This document shows, in pieces, positions 56,930 to 64,000 of a stretch of DNA of 64,000 nt (positions within the stretch are counted from its first letter, which is position 1; every line of letters begins with the position of its first letter). The translations under genes and the position numbers were made by a program. Source of the stretch: Paracidobacterium acidisoli (GTDB taxonomy: Bacteria; Acidobacteriota; Terriglobia; Terriglobales; Acidobacteriaceae); NCBI RefSeq assembly GCF_003428625.2, contig NZ_QVQT02000001.1, forward strand, positions 62,001 to 126,000, read 5' to 3'. The notes under the pieces are model-generated. The model had not been told where the DNA came from and did not search any database. It was given only the letters and a program-made list of their open reading frames with translations.

Positions 56930-59900
56930 ATGTGGATCGTTAAGGTAGCGCTCAATCGACCGTATACATTTATTGTTCTGGCGCTGCTGATTCTTATCGT
57001 CAGCCCGGTCGTCATTCTGCGCACACCGACGGACATCTTCCCCAACATCAATATTCCGGTGATCTCGGTGGCGTGGACCTACACCGGTCTCGATGCGGAG
57101 AACGTGGAAGGGCGTCTGACCACGGCTTATGAAAAAGCTCTGACCACGCTGGTCGACAACATTCAGCACACCGAGTCGACCACGTACAACGGCGAAGCGG
57201 TCATCAAGGTCTTCCTGCAGCCGGGCGCCAGCCTTGACACGGCAAATGCCCAGGTCACCGCAGCGTCGCAGTATCTGCTCAAGGAGCTGCCTCCAGGCAT
57301 TCAGCCTCCGGAGATCATCAACTTCAGCGCATCGAGTGTGCCGATTCTGCAGCTCGGCCTCTCCGGCAGCGGCCTGTCGGAACAGCAGCTCAACGATATG
57401 GGCCAGAACTTCGTGCGTCCGCAGCTGGTAACGGTTCCGGGAGCTGTGCTTCCGCTGCCCTACGGCGGCAAACAGCGTCAGGTGATGATCAACATGGACC
57501 CGAACCTGATGCAGGCCAAGGGCGTTTCCCCCATCGACATCCTGAACGCGATCAATGCGCAGAACGTGGTGCTGCCGGCCGGCACCATGAAGATGGGCGA
57601 GAACGAATACGACGTCCGGCTGAACAGCTACATCAGCACCGTTGCCGAACTGAACGATATTCCCGTAAAGCAGGTGGACAGCACCACCATCTACCTGAGA
57701 GATGTCGCCACCGTCAGCGATGGCTTCCAGGTGCAGACGAATGCCGTGCGGCAGAACGGGCATCGCGGCGTACTGATCACGGTTCTGAAGGCCGGTAATG
57801 CGTCCACGCTGGATGTGGTGAAGGGCATCCGCGCCACGCTTCCGCGTCTCCGCACCATCGTTCCGCCACAGCTGAACATCGTTCCGATCGCCGATCAGTC
57901 GATCTTTGTGCGCAGCGCGGTGAGTGGAGTGATCCGTGAAGCGGTGATTGCCGCGGCGCTGACGGGGCTGATGATTCTGCTCTTTCTGGGAAGCTGGCGC
58001 AGCACGCTGATCATCGCAGTATCGATCCCGCTGTCGATCCTCAGCTCGATCACTGTCCTGGGTCTGCTGCACGAAACGATCAACATCATGACGCTGGGCG
58101 GCCTCGCGCTGGCCGTCGGCATTCTCGTCGACGACGCCACGGTAACGATCGAGAATATCGAGCGCTATCTCGAAGAGGGCCATCTGCTGTATGACGCCAT
58201 CCTCGAAGGCGCGGCGCAGATCGCAACTCCGGCGCTGGTCTCCACGCTGTGCATCTGCATCGTCTTTCTGCCCATGTTTCTGCTCGAGGGCGTGGCTCGT
58301 TATCTGTTTGTTCCGCTGGCCGAAGCGGTGGTCTTCGCCATGCTGGCCTCGTATGTGCTTTCAAGAACGCTGGTGCCGACACTGGCCCTTTATCTTCTGA
58401 AGGCAAAGGAGCACGGCTATACCTCAAGGAACATCTTCGCCCGTTTCCAGAGAGGCTTCGAGCGCATCTTCGAGCGGGCGCGGCTCAGCTATCGCGGACT
58501 GCTGGAGAAACTGGTCGGGCACCGCCGAATCTTTGTGCCTTCGTTTCTTGGCATCTGTCTGTGCGCTTTTCTGCTGGCTCCGTGGCTCGGCCAGGACTTC
58601 TTCCCCAGCACCGACAGCGGTGAGTTCATCCTTCACATTCGCGGCCGCACCGGCCTGCGCATCGAGGAGACAGCCCGCCTCTGCGACCTGATTGAGAACT
58701 CCATCCGCAAAGAGATTCCCGAACGGGAGATGGACAACATCCTCGATAACATTGGCATGCCCTACAGCGGCATGAACACGATGCACATGACCTCGGGCAC
58801 CATCGGCGCAGGCGATGCGGACATCCTCGTCTCGCTGCGCGAGCATCATCATCCCACGGCCGATTATGTCCGCGATCTTCGCCGCGAGCTGCCGCGCGAG
58901 TTCCCCGATGTGACCTTCTACTTCCTGCCGGCCGATATCGTGACGCAGATTCTGAACTTCGGCCTGCCGGCTCCGATCGACGTGCAGGTCGAAGGAAACG
59001 ATGTGGACATCAGCCATCAGATTGCGGACAAAATGATGAGCCAGCTTCGCCAGGTGCCGGGCCTGACCGATCTGCGCGTGCAGCAGCCGATGAACTATCC
59101 CACGCTCGATATCGACGTGGACCGCACCAAAGCCCTCGAAGCCGGCTACACCGCACGGGATGTGACGCAGAGCGTGCTCAATACGCTGAGCGGCAGCTTC
59201 CAGATCAATCCGCTGTTCTTCCTGAACTGGAAGAACGGCGTGAATTACCCGCTGGTGGCGCAGACACCGCAATACCGCATGCAGTCGCTGGGAGCCCTCG
59301 AAAATATCCCGATGAGCGCCGCAGGACGGCAGCAGACAACGCCGGAGATTCTGGGCGATCTGGCCACGATTCATCGCTCGCATGAGATGGCGGTCATTTC
59401 GCACTACAACATCCGGCGCGTGGTGGATATCTACGGCTCCGTGCAGGACCGCGATCTGGGCGCGGTGAGCCGCGATGTAACGCGCATCGTGCGGGAAAAT
59501 GAAAAGGCGCTGCCGCGCGGCACGTTCATCACCGTTCGCGGCCAGGTGCAGACCATGCGCAGCTCTTATGAAGGACTGCTGGCCGGTCTTGGCTTCGCCA
59601 TCGTTCTTGTCTACATGCTGATCGTGGTGAACTTTCAGTCGTGGCTCGATCCGTTCATCATCATCACGGCGCTGCCCGCGGCGCTGGCCGGCATTGTGGT
59701 CTTTCTGTTTCTTACGCGCACCACGCTGAGCGTGCCGGCGCTGATGGGAGCCATTATGTGCATGGGCGTGGCCACGGCCAACAGCATTCTGGTGGTCTCG
59801 TTTGCGCGGGAGCGACTGCAGCTGCACGGTGATGCGGTGCGGGCCGCGGTGGAAGCCGGCGCGACGCGCTTTCGCCCGGTGCTGATGACCGCGCTCGCCA

Positions 59901-60112
59901 TGATTATCGGCATGGTGCCGATGGCTCTGGGACTGGGCGACGGCGGCGAGCAGAATGCGCCGCTGGGCCGGGCCGTCATCGGCGGCCTGTTCTGCGCAAC
60001 CGTGGCAACGCTGATTTTTGTACCTGCTGTCTTCAGTCTTCTGCATGGAAGAGGCGGGGCAGCGGAAGCGCAGCCAATCGCGGACGACCGACAGGAGCCG
60101 CTGCACGCATGA
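56930..60112 (+). CDS. RND efflux transporter, inner-membrane permease (HAE1 type)
   Basis: The 1060-residue protein has the RND topology, with a first helix followed by TPTDIFPNINIPVISVAW, a large periplasmic porter loop, helices 2-6, a second loop, and a mirrored second half. The proton-relay pair D-D is in AVGILVDDATVTIENIERYL in helix 4. It resembles the HAE1 (drug) rather than heavy-metal group. It should use proton motive force to export drugs, solvents or metabolites through the adaptor and outer-membrane factor encoded next (ATGA overlap). Confidence 0.95.
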   Translation: MWIVKVALNRPYTFIVLALLILIVSPVVILRTPTDIFPNINIPVISVAWTYTGLDAENVEGRLTTAYEKALTTLVDNIQHTESTTYNGEAVIKVFLQPGASLDTANAQVTAASQYLLKELPPGIQPPEIINFSASSVPILQLGLSGSGLSEQQLNDMGQNFVRPQLVTVPGAVLPLPYGGKQRQVMINMDPNLMQAKGVSPIDILNAINAQNVVLPAGTMKMGENEYDVRLNSYISTVAELNDIPVKQVDSTTIYLRDVATVSDGFQVQTNAVRQNGHRGVLITVLKAGNASTLDVVKGIRATLPRLRTIVPPQLNIVPIADQSIFVRSAVSGVIREAVIAAALTGLMILLFLGSWRSTLIIAVSIPLSILSSITVLGLLHETINIMTLGGLALAVGILVDDATVTIENIERYLEEGHLLYDAILEGAAQIATPALVSTLCICIVFLPMFLLEGVARYLFVPLAEAVVFAMLASYVLSRTLVPTLALYLLKAKEHGYTSRNIFARFQRGFERIFERARLSYRGLLEKLVGHRRIFVPSFLGICLCAFLLAPWLGQDFFPSTDSGEFILHIRGRTGLRIEETARLCDLIENSIRKEIPEREMDNILDNIGMPYSGMNTMHMTSGTIGAGDADILVSLREHHHPTADYVRDLRRELPREFPDVTFYFLPADIVTQILNFGLPAPIDVQVEGNDVDISHQIADKMMSQLRQVPGLTDLRVQQPMNYPTLDIDVDRTKALEAGYTARDVTQSVLNTLSGSFQINPLFFLNWKNGVNYPLVAQTPQYRMQSLGALENIPMSAAGRQQTTPEILGDLATIHRSHEMAVISHYNIRRVVDIYGSVQDRDLGAVSRDVTRIVRENEKALPRGTFITVRGQVQTMRSSYEGLLAGLGFAIVLVYMLIVVNFQSWLDPFIIITALPAALAGIVVFLFLTRTTLSVPALMGAIMCMGVATANSILVVSFARERLQLHGDAVRAAVEAGATRFRPVLMTALAMIIGMVPMALGLGDGGEQNAPLGRAVIGGLFCATVATLIFVPAVFSLLHGRGGAAEAQPIADDRQEPLHA

Positions 60113-61407
60113 GAACCGAAAGGGGGATGAACAGAGTGGAGACGCCGGTGGAGGAGCTGGAGAGCCGGAACGAAGGCCTGAACGCGAATCACGATGGGAG
60201 TGATGACGCGAACGGAGAGAACGCCTCATCGGGAGGCGGCACAAAGTGGCTCCTGATCGTCGCAGTTCTGGGCGTGGTGGCGCTTGGCGCGGCCATCTAT
60301 TTCGGCATCCGCGCGCGCGCGGCGGAAGAGACCAGACTGACCACGGTGACGGAGAGGGCGGCGATTCCCTCCGTGCTGGTGGTGCATCCGGCAGGCGATT
60401 CGAAGACACAGGAGATTGCGCTGCCCGGCAATGTGCAGGCCTTCATCGATACGCCGATCTACGCCCGCACCAGCGGCTACCTGAAGCAGTGGTATGCGGA
60501 CATCGGCGCCCACGTCCGGCAGGGACAGCTTCTGGCGACCATCGAGACACCGGAAGTGGATCAGCAGCTCGATCAGGCACGCGCCGATCTGAAGACGGCT
60601 GAGGCCAACGCGCAGCTGGCGAAGACGACGGCCGTCCGCTGGCAGAACCTTCTGAAGACGAATTCTGTCTCGAAGCAGGAGACCGATCAGGCCGTGAGCG
60701 ACGCTGCCGCGAAGCAGGCCACCGTCGATGCCCAGCTTGCGAATGTGCACCGGCTGGAGCAGCTGCAGTCCTTTGAAAAGATCTACGCTCCCTTCGACGG
60801 CGTGATCACCGCGCGCAATACCGATATCGGCGCGCTGATTGCAGCCGGCGCCAACACAACGCCGCAGGAGCTCTTCCACCTTGCCGCAATTCGTAAGCTC
60901 CGCGTCTTTGTCGCCGTGCCTGAGATCGATGCCTCGGCCGCGCGTGACGGCGCAACAGAGCCGGTAACCTTTGACGAATATCCAGGACAGGTATTTCAGG
61001 GCACGATCGTACGCAACTCCAGCGCGATTAACTCTGCGACCCGTACCCTGAATGTCGAAGTCGATATCGATAATGCATCCGGCAAAATCATGCCCGGCGC
61101 CTATGCCTTCGTCCACTTCCGTCTTTCTTCAGAAAAGGAAGCGACGAAGAGCGCTCTCGCGTCCGAATCGCTCGTCATTCCCGCCAATACTCTGCTGTTC
61201 CGCGCGGAGGGTCTGCGCGTGGCGGTGGTGCGGAACGGAAAAGCGGAGCTGGTTCCGATACAGATTGGGCGCGATTACGGCAGCAGCGTTGAAGTGATTG
61301 CCGGACTACAGCCGGCAGACGAAGTGATCGTAAATCCTGCTGATTCGATCGAGAGCGGCATGCGCGTGCAGATTGCGTCCGATCCGCAGGAAGGCAACGC
61401 GCAATGA
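60109..61407 (+). CDS. RND efflux periplasmic adaptor subunit (membrane fusion protein)
   Basis: The 432-residue protein starts in an ATGA overlap with the permease gene. It has one membrane anchor (WLLIVAVLGVVALGAAIYFGI near 45), then the lipoyl half-motif YLKQWYADIGAHVRQGQLLATIETPEVDQQL split by a coiled-coil hairpin (about 145-215). The beta-barrel domain contains FAPFDGVITARNTDIG-like text (YAPFDGVITARNTDIG). It bridges the inner-membrane pump and the outer-membrane channel. An ATG at 60127, directly after GGGGG, is an alternative start. Confidence 0.94.
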   Translation: MRTERGMNRVETPVEELESRNEGLNANHDGSDDANGENASSGGGTKWLLIVAVLGVVALGAAIYFGIRARAAEETRLTTVTERAAIPSVLVVHPAGDSKTQEIALPGNVQAFIDTPIYARTSGYLKQWYADIGAHVRQGQLLATIETPEVDQQLDQARADLKTAEANAQLAKTTAVRWQNLLKTNSVSKQETDQAVSDAAAKQATVDAQLANVHRLEQLQSFEKIYAPFDGVITARNTDIGALIAAGANTTPQELFHLAAIRKLRVFVAVPEIDASAARDGATEPVTFDEYPGQVFQGTIVRNSSAINSATRTLNVEVDIDNASGKIMPGAYAFVHFRLSSEKEATKSALASESLVIPANTLLFRAEGLRVAVVRNGKAELVPIQIGRDYGSSVEVIAGLQPADEVIVNPADSIESGMRVQIASDPQEGNAQ

Positions 61408-62855
61408 AGAGGCTCGGACCGGCTGCCGGATCGGCTGCCCTTTTATTGCTCGCTGGCTGCATGGTTGGCCCCAGGTATCATCGGCCCGATGTGGCAACGG
61501 CTCCCGCATATAAGGAACCGGCTCCGGCCTCATGGCAGGGCACGGATGGCTGGAAGAACGCGCAGCCGCAGGATCAGTCGCTGCGCGGCAAATGGTGGGA
61601 GATCTTTGGCGACCCACAGCTGAACACTCTCGAAGAGCAGGTGACCGCTTCTAACCAGGATCTGAAAGTTGCCGAAGCGCACTATCGCGAGGCGCGCGCC
61701 ATGGTCCGCTTCAGCCGCGCAGGAGAGGCGCCGACGATCGGCACTGCGCCTTCCATCACGAACGAGCGCCTGTCACCGAACCGCCCTTACTTTTCGCAGA
61801 CCGCAGCAAACAACGGCACCGGCGACTTCGTGTTGCCGGTCGATCTCTCCTGGGAGATCGATCTCTGGGGAAAGATCCGCCGTGAAGTTACCGCCTCCCG
61901 GGAGGAGGCACAGGCCTCCGCGGCCGATCTGCAGACGGCGAGCCTGAGCCTGCATGCCGAGCTGGCCATCGACTACTTTGAATTGCGCAGTGCTGACGCG
62001 CAGAAGCAGTTGCTTGATCAGACGGTAAAAGATTACGAAGACGCTCTGCGGCTGACGACCAACCGCTTCGAGGGCGGCGCCTCACCAAAGTCCGATGTGG
62101 CCCAGGCGCAGACACAGCTCGACGCGGCGCAGGTGCAGGATACGGACATCGGCGTGCAGCGCGCGCAGTTTGAACACGCCGTCGCCATCCTGATCGGCAA
62201 GCCTCCTGCGCAGTTCTCGCTCGCACTGACACCGCTGCATGCCGAGCCGCCGGTCATTCCCGCGGGCGTGCCTTCTGAGCTGCTGCAGCGACGGCCCGAC
62301 ATTGCCGCCAGCGAACGGCGCATGGGCGAAGCGAACGAGCAGATCGGCATCGCACGCAGCGCTTACTTCCCCGACCTTACGCTCAGTGCTGAGGGCGGCT
62401 TTGAAGGGACCACCATCGCCAACTGGATGAACTGGCCAAGCCGCTTCTGGGCCGTCGGCCCCACACTCGCCCAGACGATCTTCGATGGAGGCAGACGCAG
62501 AGCCACTTCGGAATCCGCCCTCGCCGGCTATGATGCCGCGGTCGCTACCTATCGGCAGACCTCTTTAACTGCATTCATGGAAGTCGAAGACAATCTGGCG
62601 GCGCTGCGTGTACTGGAGCAGGAAGCGCAGCAGCAGAATCAGGCGACTGCCTCCGCGCAGGAATCGCTGCAGCTGTTCGACAACCGGTACGAAGGCGGTG
62701 TGGACAACTACCTGCAGGTGATTACCGCGCAGACCACCTACCTTGCCAACGAGCGGAACAGCATCGACATCATGCGCCGCCGCATGGATTCGAGTGTGCT
62801 GCTGATCAAGGCTCTCGGTGGTGGATGGGATACCTCGCAGCTGCCGAAGCTGTAA
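61404..62855 (+). CDS. RND efflux outer-membrane lipoprotein (NodT/OprM family)
   Basis: The 483-residue protein begins with a lipoprotein signal ending LLAGC (C19), followed by the NodT-type GPRYHRPDV. Two TolC-like repeats are seen (SLSLHAELAIDYFELRSADAQK and QTSLTAFMEVEDNLAALRVLEQE), with RRPDIAASERRMGEANEQIG between them. It is the trimeric outer-membrane channel of the pump and overlaps the adaptor gene by 4 nt, completing the three-gene operon. Confidence 0.95.
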   Translation: MKRLGPAAGSAALLLLAGCMVGPRYHRPDVATAPAYKEPAPASWQGTDGWKNAQPQDQSLRGKWWEIFGDPQLNTLEEQVTASNQDLKVAEAHYREARAMVRFSRAGEAPTIGTAPSITNERLSPNRPYFSQTAANNGTGDFVLPVDLSWEIDLWGKIRREVTASREEAQASAADLQTASLSLHAELAIDYFELRSADAQKQLLDQTVKDYEDALRLTTNRFEGGASPKSDVAQAQTQLDAAQVQDTDIGVQRAQFEHAVAILIGKPPAQFSLALTPLHAEPPVIPAGVPSELLQRRPDIAASERRMGEANEQIGIARSAYFPDLTLSAEGGFEGTTIANWMNWPSRFWAVGPTLAQTIFDGGRRRATSESALAGYDAAVATYRQTSLTAFMEVEDNLAALRVLEQEAQQQNQATASAQESLQLFDNRYEGGVDNYLQVITAQTTYLANERNSIDIMRRRMDSSVLLIKALGGGWDTSQLPKL

Positions 62856-62910
62856 GCGTGAGCCTGCACAGGCATCCGTATCAATGCTGAAATCCTCTTC
62901 GCGACAAAGA

Positions 62911-62944
62911 CGACCGGGGCTTCCATGATCCCAAACCCCGGTCG
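62911..62944 (+). terminator. Probable terminator hairpin of the RND efflux operon
   Basis: A perfect 9-bp stem (CGACCGGGG / CCCCGGTCG) with a 16-nt loop begins 56 nt after the last efflux gene. It is followed by CTATAAAAC rather than a T-run, so it may need Rho or act as a 3' stabiliser. Confidence 0.5.
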
Positions 62945-63050
62945 CTATAAAACCGTTCTGTACTGATCTGTTATTTCCCTGCGGCTGCCGGCGGGAATGA
63001 GCGCAATACACCCGAAGACAGATGCATTGCAACGCCGATCAACATATTCC

Positions 63051-63062
63051 GTTATCGTTACC
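63051..63062. promoter_or_regulatory. Operator-like half repeat, distal copy
   Basis: GTTATCGTTACC is the exact reverse complement of GGTAACGATAAC at 63275-63286, 213 nt away in the same intergenic region. A 12-bp exact match in inverse orientation suggests a regulator binding both sites, perhaps with looping. Confidence 0.4.
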
Positions 63063-63239
63063 ACTGTCAAACAAAATTTCGGATGAATGTAATTCCGCCT
63101 GTTCCAAATTACATGATGCCTCCTGCTGCGGGGGCCTTCCTCATCAGTCGAACGCACTTTCGTTCGCTCTCCCTCTGACAGAGAAGAATGCGGCGCAGTA
63201 TTCAGAGTTTCCTGCTTTTCCATAGCAACATATAAGCCC

Positions 63240-63289
63240 TTGACATTCCAGTCGATAAAAACTTATTGTTTTCCGGTAACGATAACAAT
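63240..63289 (+). promoter_or_regulatory. Promoter and overlapping palindromic operator of the DUF5107 gene
   Basis: TTGACA at 63240-63245 is a perfect -35 box, with TATTGT 18 nt later (63264-63269) as a weaker -10. Overlapping it is a 25-bp palindrome at 63265-63289: ATTGTTTTC, a 7-nt spacer and GATAACAAT, arms matching at 8 of 9 positions. The half site GATAACAAT resembles lac-type operator half sites. A LacI/GalR-type repressor controlling the downstream gene is a reasonable inference. Confidence 0.5.
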
Positions 63290-63383
63290 CCGTAACCGGA
63301 ATAAGCCACTTTTCAGCGACGAGCATCATGCGGAGGCTGCAGTATTCTGGTTCCGCTGGGCCCGATCGGAGAGAAAGACGACG

Positions 63384-64000
63384 ATGCTGCAAAAAGCGAT
63401 ATCGCCGGAAAGAGATGACATCCTCCAGGACTCTGCCGCGAAGCTGCAGCTGCCTCAGGCGCCGGCTTCCGAGTCAGGACCAGTGAAGGCCTGGGAAGAG
63501 CCGGTGGTCATGCGCACTTATGCTCCCGGCCCTCCGGATCGCAATCCTCTGTTTCTTGAAAAGCGCGTCTATCAGGGCAGCAGCGGCCGTGTGTATCCGC
63601 TTCCGGTGATCGATCGTGTCGACACCGAGCCACAGGACGTTAGCTGGCGGGCGATCCATCTCGAGAATGAGTTCGTGCGGTTCATGGTTCTGCCTGAAAT
63701 CGGCGGACGGATTCACGTTGGCCTGGACAAGCTGAATAATTACGACTTCTTTTACCGGCAGAACGTGATCAAGCCCGCGCTGGTGGGTCTTGCCGGTCCA
63801 TGGATCTCCGGCGGCGTGGAGCTGAACTGGCCTCAGCATCATCGCCCTGCGACGTTCATGCCGGTCGAAACAGTCATCGAGCGCGATGAAGATGGAAGCG
63901 TGACCGTGTGGTGCAGCGATCATGACCCCATGTCGCACATGAAGGGCATGCATGGTCTCTGCCTTCGTTCGGGAAAAGCTTATCTCGAGCTTCGTGTGCG
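63384..64000 (+). CDS. DUF5107 domain protein, 5' part only (cut by window edge)
   Basis: The ATG at 63384, preceded by GGAGAGAAAG, opens a frame to the window edge (205 complete codons). Residues 60-205 match the DUF5107 start: the segment IHLENEFVRFMVLPEIGGRI followed by DFFYRQNVIKPALVGLAGPW and SGGVELNWPQHHRP. This is a galactose-mutarotase-like beta-sandwich region. Full-length members are around 1000 residues with C-terminal TPR repeats; whether that holds here is beyond the edge. They often sit with sugar-use genes. The upstream operator supports carbohydrate-responsive control, as inference. Confidence 0.8.
   Translation, partial: MLQKAISPERDDILQDSAAKLQLPQAPASESGPVKAWEEPVVMRTYAPGPPDRNPLFLEKRVYQGSSGRVYPLPVIDRVDTEPQDVSWRAIHLENEFVRFMVLPEIGGRIHVGLDKLNNYDFFYRQNVIKPALVGLAGPWISGGVELNWPQHHRPATFMPVETVIERDEDGSVTVWCSDHDPMSHMKGMHGLCLRSGKAYLELRV

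Larger units (their letters stand above)
62856..63383. other. 528-nt intergenic region between the efflux operon and the DUF5107 gene
   Basis: No protein or RNA gene is supported here. Base composition falls to near 50% GC or lower at 63030-63300. It contains a terminator-like hairpin (62911-62944) and a promoter with operator-like repeats (63051-63289), described separately. The short open frames on both strands have no recognisable features. Confidence 0.6.

Noticed and set aside
58424-60409. 661-codon minus-strand open frame opposite the RND permease
   Set aside because: Low-complexity His/Arg/Gln text antisense to a canonical RND pump; not a gene.

Overview
The window is a high-GC, gene-dense bacterial chromosome segment that looks like an acidobacterium (class Terriglobia / family Acidobacteriaceae). 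This assignment is an inference from gene content: a GlgE-type alpha-glucan operon with fused TreS-maltokinase, a bacterial SET-domain protein, a lipase-maturation-factor homologue, a DUF5107 protein and a Wzx/Wzy/Wzc exopolysaccharide locus. No database search was possible. About fifty genes are packed with short gaps and frequent 4-nt ATGA overlaps. I saw no rRNA, tRNA, CRISPR array, insertion sequence or prophage.

Region 1 (1-11.7 kb) is mostly housekeeping. A minus-strand block holds mazG, a GNAT-family protein and an enolase-superfamily menC/N-acylamino acid racemase cut by the left edge. A prepilin peptidase, a DUF1569-type protein, two envelope proteins of unknown function and a SET-domain methyltransferase-like protein follow. 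Then come dnaX-ybaB, a Tat-exported metallo-beta-lactamase-fold hydrolase, a Tat-exported multicopper oxidase and a stand-alone receiver protein.

Region 2 (12-19 kb) carries a two-gene NitT/TauT-type ABC importer with a double permease and no binding protein, glycogen debranching enzyme GlgX, a Gfo/Idh/MocA oxidoreductase and a small secreted protein.

Region 3 (19-34 kb) is an exopolysaccharide locus. A minus-strand operon reads epimerase, hddC, hddA, BY-kinase (Wzc), export lipoprotein/channel protein (Wza), polymerase/ligase (Wzy), glycosyltransferase and flippase (Wzx). Divergent to it are a GT2, a WecG/TagA/CpsF transferase and a transaldolase. These converge on gmhB, gmhA and another GT2. 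Together gmhA, hddA, gmhB and hddC form a complete GDP-D-glycero-alpha-D-manno-heptose route, and the transaldolase could supply sedoheptulose 7-phosphate.

Region 4 (34-41 kb) is a plus-strand run: a lipase-maturation-factor membrane protein, an FAD oxidoreductase, then glpK, glpD and a GlpF-type aquaporin, suggesting use of lipid-derived glycerol.

Region 5 (41-49 kb) is a minus-strand operon of glgE, a treS-maltokinase fusion, an uncharacterised GT-A-like protein resembling the glucosyl-3-phosphoglycerate/mannosylglycerate synthase families, and a membrane-helix (mechanosensitive-channel-like) protein.

Region 6 (48.7-64 kb) holds a quinone oxidoreductase, a polyprenyl-phosphate glycosyltransferase with a clear intrinsic terminator, threonine aldolase, HemW, an aldo/keto reductase and an FAD monooxygenase. 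A LysR regulator is divergent to a tripartite RND efflux operon, with a textbook T-N11-A dyad next to the regulator start. The window ends in a DUF5107 gene cut by the right edge, preceded by a 528-nt leader with repeated operator-like motifs.
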